Of a DNA stretch of 16,295 nt, positions 6,946 through 14,684 are shown piece by piece. The first letter of the stretch is position 1. Each line of letters opens with the position of its first letter. The DNA is taken from NCBI GenBank assembly GCA_002360295.1, contig DEQI01000094.1:1-16295 (forward strand). Reading direction: 5' to 3'. This DNA is from Planococcaceae bacterium UBA3370. Its GTDB lineage: Bacteria; Bacillota; Bacilli; Bacillales_A; Planococcaceae. A program made the position numbers and the translations under genes. The notes below the pieces were generated by a model. That model saw nothing but the letters and a program-made list of their open reading frames with translations. It was not told where the DNA came from and did no database searches.

Positions 6946-8634
6946 ATGTCTGTTAAAAAAAAATTGAATATAGGATTTATCTCATTAACTAGTTTTTTAT
7001 TAATTGCGAATATCCTTTCATATATCCAATTTAAGCAACTAGACGAGCATTTGACAGAAGTCCTTGATCATCGAATTGTACAAGTACAGTTAACGGATGA
7101 AATTCAAAGAACAAGTGCTAAATATGGGATGTATTTGCGTTCATATATTTTAAATAATAAAGATGCTGCCACAGCAAAAAATCTTGAAGAATACGAAACA
7201 AAACTTACAGACTCGGTGAACGAGATGGCTTCACTCTTACGATCTGATTATACAAAGGATATTGTGGATCAAGTAGTTCCCTTACACGAAAAATTACTGG
7301 TAAGCACTCATTTAGCTGTACAAGCATTTGATAGTGGAGATACTGACCTTGCTATATCTTACATTAATGGTGATGTTACAAATACTAATAGTGAAATTCA
7401 AAAGCTCATTAGTGAATTGGAAACCTATCAGCTAAAACAATTAAATAGCGTTGAACAAACTGTGCATGACACAATGTCACGTGCTAATATGATCTCCATT
7501 ACGTTTATTATTTTAGGAGTAATTATAGTTACACACTTTGTTTTATTTGTAAGGAATTCCATCGTTATGCCACTGCGTAAAGTCATCTCTACAGCTGAAA
7601 TAGTAGCGAATGGCGATTTAACGGTGCCAAATATCGAGCATCATAGGAATGATGAAATTGGAACACTTGCGAATGCTGTGAATTTTTTGAAGCAAAATTT
7701 AAATGGTTTAATCCGGAATGCGCAGGATATTACGGGGCATTTATCTGCTGCATCAGAAGATCTTTTAGCAAGCACAGAGGAAGTGACGGCTGCTTCAGCT
7801 GATGTCGCTTTTCGCGTGCAAGAAACTACGGCTCATTTAGCTTCCTCAGCAAGTGCATCACAGCAAAGTGCAGTAGCGATGGATGAAACGGCAAAAAATG
7901 TCCAAAGCATTGCAGAGTCTACACAAAGCTTGCATCAACAAGCTATTTCGATGACACAAGCTGCGAATGACGGTAGTCAAACAATCACCACTGCTAAAGC
8001 ACAGATGGAGATTATATCAGATGCGACAGCACGTGTTGCGGACCTTACACAAATGTTAAGTAATCAATCACAAGAAATTGGGGAAATTACAAAGGTTATT
8101 ACAGCTATTACTGAACAAACAAACTTACTAGCATTGAACGCAGCAATTGAAGCGGCGCGTGCGGGAGAACATGGTAAAGGCTTCGCCGTTGTAGCAGATG
8201 AAGTACGAAAGTTGGCAGAACAATCGAATAAGTCGGCAGAGCAGATTGCAACGATTACGAATGAAATTCAAACACATACAAGAAACGTAGAAAAGGCAGT
8301 AAATGAGGGGCTTATTTCTGTAAATGATGGGGTCACAATGATTCACAACGCAGGCGATGCATTTTATTCTATTACAGAGTCTGTTCATACATTTTCGGAT
8401 CAAATTGAACAAATTTCTGCTACATCTGAAATCATTTCAGCTAATGCAGAAGAGGTTGCTGCATCTATAGCAAATATTGCCGATAGTGGAAGCATGACGA
8501 CAAGTACGGCTCAAATTATTGCAGAAGCTGCGGAAGAACAAGCTGCTACTATGCAACAAGTGAACAACGTAGCGAATGAATTAAGTGAAAAGGCACAGGA
8601 ACTTCGAGCTGTAACATTACGATTCAAAGTGTAA
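6946..8634 (+). CDS. Methyl-accepting chemotaxis protein (4HB sensor)
   Basis: A 562-residue transmembrane chemoreceptor. TM1 lies at about 8-28, an extracellular helical sensor of about 150 residues (4HB_MCP type) follows, and TM2 lies at about 183-203. A HAMP domain (about 204-258) connects to a long cytoplasmic coiled-coil whose signalling tip, about 388-425, carries the near-invariant [19 protein letters not shown] and [16 protein letters not shown] motifs that contact CheA/CheW. The ligand is not readable from the sequence. ATG 6946 (MSVKKK) is chosen over TTG 6925 and ATG 6940 because AGG at 6936-6938 within AAGGTAGG gives about 7 nt spacing and the basic start fits a membrane anchor. 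It is a single gene between terminators, with a SigD-like promoter. Confidence 0.92.
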   Translation: MSVKKKLNIGFISLTSFLLIANILSYIQFKQLDEHLTEVLDHRIVQVQLTDEIQRTSAKYGMYLRSYILNNKDAATAKNLEEYETKLTDSVNEMASLLRSDYTKDIVDQVVPLHEKLLVSTHLAVQAFDSGDTDLAISYINGDVTNTNSEIQKLISELETYQLKQLNSVEQTVHDTMSRANMISITFIILGVIIVTHFVLFVRNSIVMPLRKVISTAEIVANGDLTVPNIEHHRNDEIGTLANAVNFLKQNLNGLIRNAQDITGHLSAASEDLLASTEEVTAASADVAFRVQETTAHLASSASASQQSAVAMDETAKNVQSIAESTQSLHQQAISMTQAANDGSQTITTAKAQMEIISDATARVADLTQMLSNQSQEIGEITKVITAITEQTNLLALNAAIEAARAGEHGKGFAVVADEVRKLAEQSNKSAEQIATITNEIQTHTRNVEKAVNEGLISVNDGVTMIHNAGDAFYSITESVHTFSDQIEQISATSEIISANAEEVAASIANIADSGSMTTSTAQIIAEAAEEQAATMQQVNNVANELSEKAQELRAVTLRFKV

Positions 8635-8646
8635 CAGTCAAAGAAA

Positions 8647-8683
8647 AAAGCCCTTAAGTATTGAGCGTACTTAAGGGCTTTAA
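8647..8683. terminator. Bidirectional terminator shared by the chemoreceptor gene and yhfH
   Basis: A perfect 14-bp stem, AAAGCCCTTAAGTA (8647-8660) against TACTTAAGGGCTTT (8668-8681), with 7-nt loop TTGAGCG. A-rich flank on the left and T-rich on the right let it work in both directions, stopping the chemoreceptor on the plus strand and the small minus-strand gene. The 80 bp between it and the yhfH stop (8682-8762) show no coding potential, only a weak GTTAG/CTAAC pairing at 8729-8743. Confidence 0.88.
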
Positions 8684-8762
8684 TTTGTTGTAAGCATTTT
8701 TCTTATAGGATCATCATCATGATGAAGTGTTAGACTTGCTAACGGGTATCAATAATATACGA

Positions 8763-8888
8763 CTATAGAGAGTTGCATTTTTCACAATTGTTGCTGTAGC
8801 ATTCGCTTTGTTCTTCGATTTTGTCACCGCATTGAACACAAACTTTATCTGGTAAGTTTTTAAAAAACTCGACTACGTTTTCTAACAT
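8763..8888 (-). CDS. yhfH: Small cysteine-rich YhfH-family protein
   Basis: A 41-residue minus-strand gene: start at 8888, stop TAG at 8765-8763. The protein begins MLENVVEFFKNLPDK, then has five cysteines: C17-x2-C20, C30, C35-x2-C38. The two CxxC pairs look like a small zinc ribbon. Support for coding is strong: AAGGAGGT (plus-strand 8898-8904 complement) sits 9 nt before ATG, a good SigA promoter lies upstream, and a terminator follows. It resembles the short YhfH proteins of Bacillus; in B. subtilis yhfH lies close to lplJ, as here. Function is unknown; a metal-binding or nucleic-acid-contacting role is only a guess from the cysteines. Confidence 0.85.
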   Translation of the reverse strand: MLENVVEFFKNLPDKVCVQCGDKIEEQSECYSNNCEKCNSL

Positions 8889-8908
8889 TGTGGCTAACCT
8901 CCTTAGGT

Positions 8909-8957
8909 AAACTGTTATATTACTGATTTGATTATTTACATTGTATTATAACAGTTT
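8909..8957. repeat. 11-bp perfect inverted repeat around the yhfH promoter
   Basis: AAACTGTTATA (8909-8919) and TATAACAGTTT (8947-8957) are exact inverted copies 27 bp apart. On the minus strand one arm lies between the -35 and -10 boxes and the other in the leader. This suits a regulator bound at two half-sites or a looped operator; a transcript hairpin is impossible because one arm is upstream of the start site. Confidence 0.55.
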
Positions 8958-8968
8958 GTATTCGTCAA
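8940..8968 (-). promoter_or_regulatory. SigA-type promoter of yhfH (minus strand)
   Basis: Read on the minus strand: TTGACG (8968-8963), 17 bp, TACAAT (8945-8940). Transcription should begin near 8933, leaving a leader of about 45 nt before the yhfH start. Confidence 0.65.
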
Positions 8969-9022
8969 CACAAAAACGGAAATTTAAGTTAAAATGAATA
9001 AGGAGATTTTGTGAAGGAGTGA

Positions 9023-10021
9023 ATGAACTTGTATTTTATCGACAATAAAGGCATTACTGATCCACGTATTAACTTAGCAATAGAAGAGTATGTATTGAAG
9101 CATATGGATATTGAAAAAGATGATTTTCTACTGTTTTACATTAATCAACCTTCCATAATTATTGGGAAAAATCAAAACACAATAGAAGAAATTAATACAG
9201 ATTACGTGGAGGAAAACGGTGTTATTGTTGTACGTCGTCTATCTGGTGGAGGTGCTGTCTATCATGATTTAGGAAACTTAAACTTCAGTTTCTTAACGAA
9301 AGATGACGGTAACAGCTTCCATAACTATAAAAAATTCACGCAGCCTGTAGTGGATGCCTTAGCGAAATTAGGAGTCCATGCAGAGCTTTCTGGTCGCAAT
9401 GATATTTTAGCAGAAGGTCGTAAAGTATCAGGTAATGCACAATATGCTACTAAAGGACGCATGTTTAGTCATGGAACTTTAATGTTTGATACAGAAATCG
9501 ATGCTGTTGTATCTGCTTTAAAAGTGAAGAAAGACAAAATCGAATCGAAAGGAATTAAATCTGTTCGTTCCCGTGTAGCCAATATTTCTGAGTTTTTAAC
9601 TGAGAAAATATCAGTGGAACAATTCCGCATGGAAATATTAAAATCGATTTTCGATGGCGAGGAAAATATTCAGTATTACAAATTAACTGAGGATGATTGG
9701 AAAAAAATTAATGAAATTTCCGAAAGTCGCTACCAGCAGTGGGAATGGAACTATGGAAAATCACCACGCTTTAATATTCAAAAAACACACCGCTTCCCAT
9801 CAGGTGGCATTGATATTCGATTAGAAGTAAATAAAGGACTGATTGAGGAAGCGAAAATTTTTGGTGACTTCTTTGGAGTAGGCGATGTATCAGAAGTGGA
9901 GCAACTGCTAATAGGCTGTAAATATGATCGTACGGCTATAGCAGAAGCGTTAGCGGACATCGATATTTCAACCTATTTCGGTGGTATTACAACAGAAGAT
10001 TTTTTACAATTAATATATTAG
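9023..10021 (+). CDS. lplJ: Lipoate-protein ligase LplJ
   Basis: A 332-residue ligase that activates free lipoate with ATP and attaches it to a lysine of lipoyl domains (GcvH and the E2 subunits of 2-oxoacid dehydrogenases). The N-terminal catalytic domain has RRLSGGGAVYHD at 71-82, the glycine-rich lipoyl-AMP loop, and the catalytic Lys134 in GRKVSGNAQ; the accessory C-terminal domain occupies about 250-332. Overall similarity to Bacillus LplJ is high along the whole length (for example KKDKIESKGIKSVRSRVANI). ATG 9023 has a ribosome site only 3 nt away (AAGGAG 9014-9019); TTG 9029, giving MYFIDNKG and 9 nt spacing, is a credible alternative and matches the start of the B. subtilis protein better. 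It is flanked by terminators and probably monocistronic. Confidence 0.93.
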   Translation: MNLYFIDNKGITDPRINLAIEEYVLKHMDIEKDDFLLFYINQPSIIIGKNQNTIEEINTDYVEENGVIVVRRLSGGGAVYHDLGNLNFSFLTKDDGNSFHNYKKFTQPVVDALAKLGVHAELSGRNDILAEGRKVSGNAQYATKGRMFSHGTLMFDTEIDAVVSALKVKKDKIESKGIKSVRSRVANISEFLTEKISVEQFRMEILKSIFDGEENIQYYKLTEDDWKKINEISESRYQQWEWNYGKSPRFNIQKTHRFPSGGIDIRLEVNKGLIEEAKIFGDFFGVGDVSEVEQLLIGCKYDRTAIAEALADIDISTYFGGITTEDFLQLIY

Positions 10022-10042
10022 TTGACAGATAAGTTCGAAAAT

Positions 10043-10086
10043 AAAAAAGAGTGCTCACTATTATTTGGTGAGGACTCTTTTTTATT
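10043..10086 (+). terminator. Rho-independent terminator after lplJ
   Basis: AAAAAAGAGTGCTCAC (10043-10058) pairs with GTGAGGACTCTTTTTT (10068-10083) with one G-G mismatch and a 9-nt loop, followed by T-rich sequence. The A-rich left arm may allow weak function in the opposite direction. Confidence 0.87.
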
Positions 10087-10094
10087 GTTAAAAT
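10065..10094 (+). promoter_or_regulatory. Possible promoter of the Bce-type module
   Basis: TTGGTG (10065-10070), 18 bp, TAAAAT (10089-10094), overlapping the right arm of the lplJ terminator. The -35 is poor and the spacing long, but the module needs a promoter between 10086 and 10118 and nothing better is seen. Confidence 0.3.
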
Positions 10095-10117
10095 AGAGTG
10101 TAGAGGAGGTCGTGCGA

Positions 10118-10822
10118 ATGGAAAAACATAGAATTTTTATTGTAGAAGATGATCCCAAAATTGCTACGTTGCTTGCTGAAAAGTTACGTAAATATCAATA
10201 TGAGGTAGCAACAATTCAAAATTTTGATGCACTTATCGAAGAATTTTTAGCTTTTACACCGCATATGGTGCTGCTTGATATAAATTTACCGTCTTATGAT
10301 GGCTATTATTGGTGTCGTCAATTACGTCAGCATACGACATGCCCCATTTTATTTATTTCTGCTCGTTCTGGTGAAATGGATCAAATATTTGCACTTGAAA
10401 ATGGCGGGGATGATTTTATTACAAAACCATTTAACTACGAAATTGTACTCGCGAAAATCAAAAGTCATTTGCGACGTACATATGGAGAATATTCAAGTAG
10501 ACAAGAAGAACGAACAGTAAAACAAGGTTTAATTACCTTATATTTAGAAAGTATGGAGCTGCATATAAAGGATATCGTGATTCCGCTTCAAAAAAAGGAA
10601 TGTATCATATTAGATTTGCTAATCGGACAGTCACCAAAAGTTGTGTCACGGGATGTATTACTAGAGGAGCTATGGGATGACCAAGCGTTTGTAGATGAAA
10701 ATACACTGAATGTAAATATGACACGTGTTCGTAAAAAATTGGCCGATTACGGTGTGAAATCCTCTATTGAAACGATGCGTGGAGCGGGGTATCGTTTCGT
10801 TTTACACCCGGAGGAAGCATAA
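10118..10822 (+). CDS. BceR-like response regulator
   Basis: A 234-residue OmpR-family regulator of the type that pairs with intramembrane-sensing kinases. The receiver domain has acidic EDD at 10-12, phospho-acceptor Asp54 in LLDINLP, Ser81 in the switch position (usual in BceR proteins, where others have Thr), and Lys103 in TKPF. The winged-helix domain (about 130-230) ends GAGYRF. Motifs such as FDGxxWCRxLR, here YDGYYWCRQLR at 60-70, and ENTLNVNMTRVRKKL are typical of BceR. ATG 10118 is chosen because AGGAGGT (10104-10110) is 7 nt upstream; GTG 10112 would leave 1 nt. Expected target: the ABC transporter genes downstream. The stop overlaps the kinase start (TAATG). Confidence 0.92.
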   Translation: MEKHRIFIVEDDPKIATLLAEKLRKYQYEVATIQNFDALIEEFLAFTPHMVLLDINLPSYDGYYWCRQLRQHTTCPILFISARSGEMDQIFALENGGDDFITKPFNYEIVLAKIKSHLRRTYGEYSSRQEERTVKQGLITLYLESMELHIKDIVIPLQKKECIILDLLIGQSPKVVSRDVLLEELWDDQAFVDENTLNVNMTRVRKKLADYGVKSSIETMRGAGYRFVLHPEEA

Positions 10823-11799
10823 TGGGTATACGACTTTTTTTAATAGAGCACGTTTCATATATTATTTTTCACAATGTCGTCGTGCTTTTTATTCTACTGT
10901 TATATTGGCTTGATGGATTTCGTAATTTTGATACGGCTTTATATACGATTGTCATTAGCATGCTTTTACTTCTTTCTTTTTTAGTTATCCGTTATATGTT
11001 ACGGCGTCGATATTTAAACAAAATAACGCATTTACCCACTGTAATGGAAGATGCCCTTCAGAAAAATGCTAAAACATTCGAATATATTCAGACGGAAATG
11101 TATTTACATGAGCTTTATCGTGTGTATCAGCATGAGGTGCAAGTTTTATATGCGAAGCAAAACCGCCAGCATAAATTTATGAACCAATGGATTCATCAAA
11201 TGAAAACGCCCGTTGCTGTTTTAGAATTATTGCTACAGGAAGAGCAAGAGCTAGATAAAAAAAGCGTTCAAGAAGAAGTAGATCGGTTAAAACGTGGGTT
11301 GGATATGGTTCTGATGACGGCTCGCCTTGAAAATTTTGAGGATGATATGCAAATTGAGCAAGTACCTTTAAAGGCTGTCATCACGTCTATAGTGAATGAA
11401 AATAAACGATTATTCATAACGAATCGCGTATTCCCAGAGCTCCATATTGATGAGGATCTCATTGTAGCTAGTGATTCAAAATGGCTAAAATTTATTATTA
11501 CGCAGTTTATAACCAATGCGGTGAAGTATACTTTTGAACCGAATAAAAAAATTATATTGTCCGCATCAAGGCAAGAAAACGATATCACATTACAAATAAT
11601 AGATGAAGGGATTGGAATTCCAACGTCTGATTTATCACGAGTCACAAAAGCATTTTTCACTGGGGAGAATGGTCGGAAAACGGGGGAATCGACAGGAATG
11701 GGACTGTACTTAGCGAAGGAAATTTGTGAAAAACTCGGGCATCAGCTAGAAATCACATCTGAAGTCGGAGTAGGAACGACTGTACATGTAACTTTTTAA
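10822..11799 (+). CDS. BceS-like intramembrane-sensing histidine kinase
   Basis: A 325-residue kinase with only two TM helices near the N-terminus (about 12-30 and 39-58) joined by a loop of about 8 residues, so it has no room for an extracellular sensor. Such kinases sense transport activity of their partner ABC transporter. The dimerisation region holds His125 in WIHQMKTPV; the ATPase part has FITNAVKY, DEGIGIP and a GESTGMGLYLAKEI box. All are present and look active. GGAGG at 10810-10814 gives 7 nt spacing to ATG 10822. It forms the sensing half of a peptide-antibiotic detoxification unit with the downstream ATPase and permease. Confidence 0.93.
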   Translation: MGIRLFLIEHVSYIIFHNVVVLFILLLYWLDGFRNFDTALYTIVISMLLLLSFLVIRYMLRRRYLNKITHLPTVMEDALQKNAKTFEYIQTEMYLHELYRVYQHEVQVLYAKQNRQHKFMNQWIHQMKTPVAVLELLLQEEQELDKKSVQEEVDRLKRGLDMVLMTARLENFEDDMQIEQVPLKAVITSIVNENKRLFITNRVFPELHIDEDLIVASDSKWLKFIITQFITNAVKYTFEPNKKIILSASRQENDITLQIIDEGIGIPTSDLSRVTKAFFTGENGRKTGESTGMGLYLAKEICEKLGHQLEITSEVGVGTTVHVTF

Positions 11800-11857
11800 A
11801 TATGTTGTATGAACAAAGTAAAATAGTATCTGATACAGCTGTAAAAGAGGGATTCGA
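11800..11857 (+). promoter_or_regulatory. Leader between kinase and ABC genes, possible transporter promoter
   Basis: The 58-bp gap has a 10-bp palindrome TACAGCTGTA (11834-11843) just before the ribosome site (AGAGG 11846-11850). An 8-bp palindrome TACATGTA (11783-11790) lies in the end of the kinase gene. In Bce systems the regulator acts on a promoter placed here, so these are candidate binding sites. Neither matches the spaced TNACA-N4-TGTAA pattern recalled for BceR, and no clear -35/-10 pair is visible. Confidence 0.3.
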
Positions 11858-12631
11858 ATGTCTATATTACAAATTAATGAAGTAACGAAAGTTTATGAAG
11901 GAAAAGTGACACATCGTGCACTAAATCAGCTAAGCTTCGAGGTTGAAAAAGGGGAGTTTTTAGCGATTATGGGGCCGTCTGGTAGTGGGAAGACAACGCT
12001 TCTTAATATGATTTCTACGATTGATAGTCCAACATCAGGAGAAATTATTTTTGATCGTATAAAGCCACAAAGTTTGAACAAGACGGAGCTTGCCTATTTC
12101 CGTCGTCGTCAATTAGGCTTTGTTTTTCAGGATTTTAATTTATTGCCTATGTTAACGGTGGAAGAAAATATCGTCCTCCCTTTAACGTTAGATAATCAAC
12201 CTCTTGAAGTAATGGAGGATAGATTAGCTAATCTGGCAGATAAACTAGGTATTGAATCTATTTTACAAAAGCGGCCAGATGAAATATCGGGTGGACAAGC
12301 ACAGCGTACGGCCATTGCACGTGCACTTATTCATGAGCCTTCTATTATATTGGCGGATGAACCAACGGGAAATTTAGATTCGAATGCCTCTAGAGAAGTG
12401 CTAGAGCTACTAAATAAAGTGAATAAAGAACGTCAAGCAACGATTGTGATGGTGACGCATGATCCCATTGCAGCAAGTTATTGTGACCGCGTGATATTTA
12501 TAAAAGATGGTGAATTTTTTAACGAAATATATAGTGATGATCGTAGACAAACGTTTTTCCAACGTATTTTAAATGTTTTAAGTTTGTTAGGAGGGCAAGT
12601 AGGTGACCTTTCAACAATTCGCTTACCGTAA
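11858..12631 (+). CDS. BceA-like ABC transporter ATP-binding protein
   Basis: A 257-residue nucleotide-binding subunit of the MacB/BceA class. Walker A is GPSGSGKTT (39-47), Q-loop Gln91, signature ISGGQ (143-147; the usual first residue is Leu), Walker B SIILADE (162-168), D-loop and H-loop His201. The C-terminal extension past about residue 222 is typical of BceA-type ATPases. It works with the permease to free the cell-wall lipid target from, or expel, peptide antibiotics, and its activity is read by the kinase. The gene overlaps the permease gene by 29 bp, which implies coupled translation. Confidence 0.94.
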   Translation: MSILQINEVTKVYEGKVTHRALNQLSFEVEKGEFLAIMGPSGSGKTTLLNMISTIDSPTSGEIIFDRIKPQSLNKTELAYFRRRQLGFVFQDFNLLPMLTVEENIVLPLTLDNQPLEVMEDRLANLADKLGIESILQKRPDEISGGQAQRTAIARALIHEPSIILADEPTGNLDSNASREVLELLNKVNKERQATIVMVTHDPIAASYCDRVIFIKDGEFFNEIYSDDRRQTFFQRILNVLSLLGGQVGDLSTIRLP

Positions 12632-14534
12632 TGTCTTTCGGAATTTCCGTGTGTATGCTGCCTTTTTTATGGCCAGCTTTTTTTCAGTATTTGTGTTTTT
12701 CATTTATTCGATGCTCATGTTTCATCCGGCTATTGAACAAGGCTTTTTAGGTGATGTATCTATTATAGGGATGATCGTGGCAGAAATAATTCTTGTGTTG
12801 TTTTCTTGGTTTTTCATTTTTTATTCAGTAAAGGCTTTTTTAGAAGCGCGCTCTAAAGAATTTGCAATTTTATTACATCTTGGTATGGAAAAAAGACAAT
12901 TAAGTAAGCTGATGTTTTTAGAAACGATGATGATCGGGACGTTTTCATGTGTGACAGGTATCGTGTTTGGTTATGCTTTTACGAAGTTTTTCTTTATGAT
13001 TGTTCGTGAAATTTTATATTTGGATGAATTACCACTGTATTTTTCGTGGGAGCCATTTGTTTTAACCCTATTCGTATTTTTGAGTGCATTCGTCGTTATT
13101 TCATTAATGAGTGCAATGTTTACGAAGGAATCCAAGCTAATTGATTTATTAAAAGGTCATCAATATGTTGAGGTATCCGACCAATATTCAAAGCGTGGTG
13201 CAATCCTGGGTATTGTATTTATTGCAATCGGATATATTTTATCTTTGTTAACAACGAAAACAACGCTTTTTACATTCACGTTATTTATACCTTTATTTGT
13301 ATTAATCGGCACGTATTATTTATTCACGGATACAGCGTTGTTTATTATAGAGCGAATAAAGCGAAGAAAAAGTGTGTATTGGAAAAAATCCCGTATGATT
13401 TCTATAGCCGAACAGACACATATTTTTCGTAGTAATGCCAAAATGTTTTTTGTCGTCACGATGGTTTCGACACTTGCTTTTTTATGTGTAGGTGTATTAT
13501 CTGCATTATCGTCTTACACATCTCAATACGATAAAATAAATCCTCTTGGAATTATTTATAAAGGGCATGAAGATAACCCTTATGAAGTAGCACATATTTC
13601 ATCACTTATTTATGAGTTAGAGGAATCAGGATTGTCCTATCACTTATCTCGTCTTGTAGTAAAAAAGCAAACGTCAACGCATACGTTAAACGAAGTAGAG
13701 GTATTCAGAGCGAGCGATATTAACAATTTGTTATTTTCTTTTGGATACCCAATGGTGAAACTAAACGCTGGACAAGCCATGTTCATTGCTTATTCCGATG
13801 AATCATTAAAGGAACTTGAAAAAACGACAGTGAAAACAACATTAAAGGAAAATAATGTAGATATCGTTATCAGTAGTGTATATCCAAAATTAATTTTCCC
13901 ATCTGCTATCGTCAGTCGCAATGCAATTATTATAAGCGATGAAGATTTCTCAAAGCTGATTAATCCGTTCGAAAAAGCACCAAATGTTGAACCAGGATAT
14001 CATTTATTTACATTTGATATTCCCAATTGGATAGATGCAAAGAATATTGGCTTAGATATTCACCATACAGTAGCAGAGGAGTATTTGAAGGAGCAATATC
14101 ATTTACCTTATTATTTTGAGAATGCTGGTTTAAATTATTCTTATGTACTAGCAGCCTATTCTCTTTTTACGTTAGTAGGATTATTAGTAGTGGCTGTATT
14201 TTTACTAGCAGCTGGTAGCTTTATTTACTTTAAATTATATACAAGCTTAGAAAGAGAGAAAAAGCAGTTTGATGTATTGAAAAGAATGGGCTTAACTACG
14301 GCAGAGCAAAGAAATTTAATTACGCGCTATTTATTCCCACAGTTTTTCTTACCATGGGGAGTGGCGCTAGTTCATAGTATTTTTGCGTTTATCGCCTTAC
14401 AAACTATTTTAAAAGATGTGATGAATATTTCTATTGTACAAGAAATTGTATTTGCTTTTGCGTTTATCATTTTAGTTCAAATTATATATTTTTATTTAAT
14501 TCGTTGGCGCTATATCGCCCACGTAAGCTCCTGA
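12603..14534 (+). CDS. BceB-like ABC transporter permease
   Basis: A 643-residue membrane protein with the BceB layout: ten predicted TM helices (about 20-38, 55-78, 108-132, 150-172, 197-217, 222-245, 281-303, 512-540, 570-595, 606-632) and a large extracellular domain of about 205 residues between helices 7 and 8. FtsX-like segments include the FAILLHLGM motif at about 87-95 and its C-terminal echo FDVLKRMGL. The extracellular domain sets peptide specificity in this family; I cannot tell which peptides (bacitracin-, lantibiotic- or defensin-like) are handled. Translation starts at GTG 12603, with AGGAGGG (12589-12595) 7 nt upstream, inside the 3' end of the ATPase gene. Confidence 0.93.
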   Translation: MTFQQFAYRNVFRNFRVYAAFFMASFFSVFVFFIYSMLMFHPAIEQGFLGDVSIIGMIVAEIILVLFSWFFIFYSVKAFLEARSKEFAILLHLGMEKRQLSKLMFLETMMIGTFSCVTGIVFGYAFTKFFFMIVREILYLDELPLYFSWEPFVLTLFVFLSAFVVISLMSAMFTKESKLIDLLKGHQYVEVSDQYSKRGAILGIVFIAIGYILSLLTTKTTLFTFTLFIPLFVLIGTYYLFTDTALFIIERIKRRKSVYWKKSRMISIAEQTHIFRSNAKMFFVVTMVSTLAFLCVGVLSALSSYTSQYDKINPLGIIYKGHEDNPYEVAHISSLIYELEESGLSYHLSRLVVKKQTSTHTLNEVEVFRASDINNLLFSFGYPMVKLNAGQAMFIAYSDESLKELEKTTVKTTLKENNVDIVISSVYPKLIFPSAIVSRNAIIISDEDFSKLINPFEKAPNVEPGYHLFTFDIPNWIDAKNIGLDIHHTVAEEYLKEQYHLPYYFENAGLNYSYVLAAYSLFTLVGLLVVAVFLLAAGSFIYFKLYTSLEREKKQFDVLKRMGLTTAEQRNLITRYLFPQFFLPWGVALVHSIFAFIALQTILKDVMNISIVQEIVFAFAFIILVQIIYFYLIRWRYIAHVSS

Positions 14535-14563
14535 TTCAATTGTGCTGCAAAGTAGAATAAACT

Positions 14564-14603
14564 GTCATTTTCGACAAATAAATGTACGAATAGACGAAAT
14601 GAC
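14564..14603 (+). terminator. Imperfect hairpin after the permease gene, possible weak terminator
   Basis: GTCATTTTCGAC (14564-14575) and GACGAAATGAC (14593-14603) form an imperfect stem (one bulge, one mismatch) followed by TATTGTTTTATT. It could be a weak terminator for the Bce module or an operator, because it abuts the -35 box of the lcfB promoter. No better terminator is seen between the two genes. Confidence 0.35.
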
Positions 14604-14605
14604 TA

Positions 14606-14634
14606 TTGTTTTATTAGTATATTTATTTTACAAT
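14606..14634 (+). promoter_or_regulatory. SigA-type promoter of lcfB
   Basis: TTGTTT (14606-14611), 17 bp, TACAAT (14629-14634). Transcription would start near 14641. The -10 box lies inside a perfect 16-bp palindrome TTTTACAATTGTAAAA (14626-14641). Confidence 0.65.
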
Positions 14635-14639
14635 TGTAA

Positions 14640-14661
14640 AAAATGAACAGTAATTCATTTT
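14640..14661 (+). promoter_or_regulatory. FadR-like operator at the lcfB transcription start
   Basis: A 22-bp palindrome: AAAATGAA (14640-14647), spacer CAGTAA, TTCATTTT (14654-14661). The core AATGA-N6-ATTCATT closely resembles the recalled consensus of Bacillus FadR (YsiA), the fatty-acid-degradation repressor released by acyl-CoA; the outer two bases on each side differ. It sits on the predicted start site of a fatty-acyl-CoA ligase gene, a logical target. Confidence 0.55.
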
Positions 14662-14684
14662 ACGCACAAAGGGAGATGGGTGTA

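Noticed and set aside
8710..8726. TCATCATCATGATGA-rich stretch as a site or a His-rich mini-gene.
   Set aside because: It is a short low-complexity palindrome; the frame reading His-His-His lacks an ATG and a ribosome site.
10022..10027. Perfect TTGACA directly after lplJ as the promoter of the Bce module.
   Set aside because: No -10 box at 16-18 bp, and the lplJ terminator lies downstream of it.
10296..10520. Overlapping plus-strand frame within the BceR-like gene.
   Set aside because: It lies wholly within the clear receiver/linker coding sequence, in another frame, with no domain content.
11834..11843. TACAGCTGTA as a standard BceR box.
   Set aside because: The half-sites are separated by 2 bp rather than the 4 bp of the recalled TNACA-N4-TGTAA pattern; kept only as a low-confidence candidate.
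14643..14645. ATG 14643 as the start of lcfB.
   Set aside because: No ribosome site, coincides with the predicted transcription start and operator, and adds 14 residues absent from the LcfB family start.
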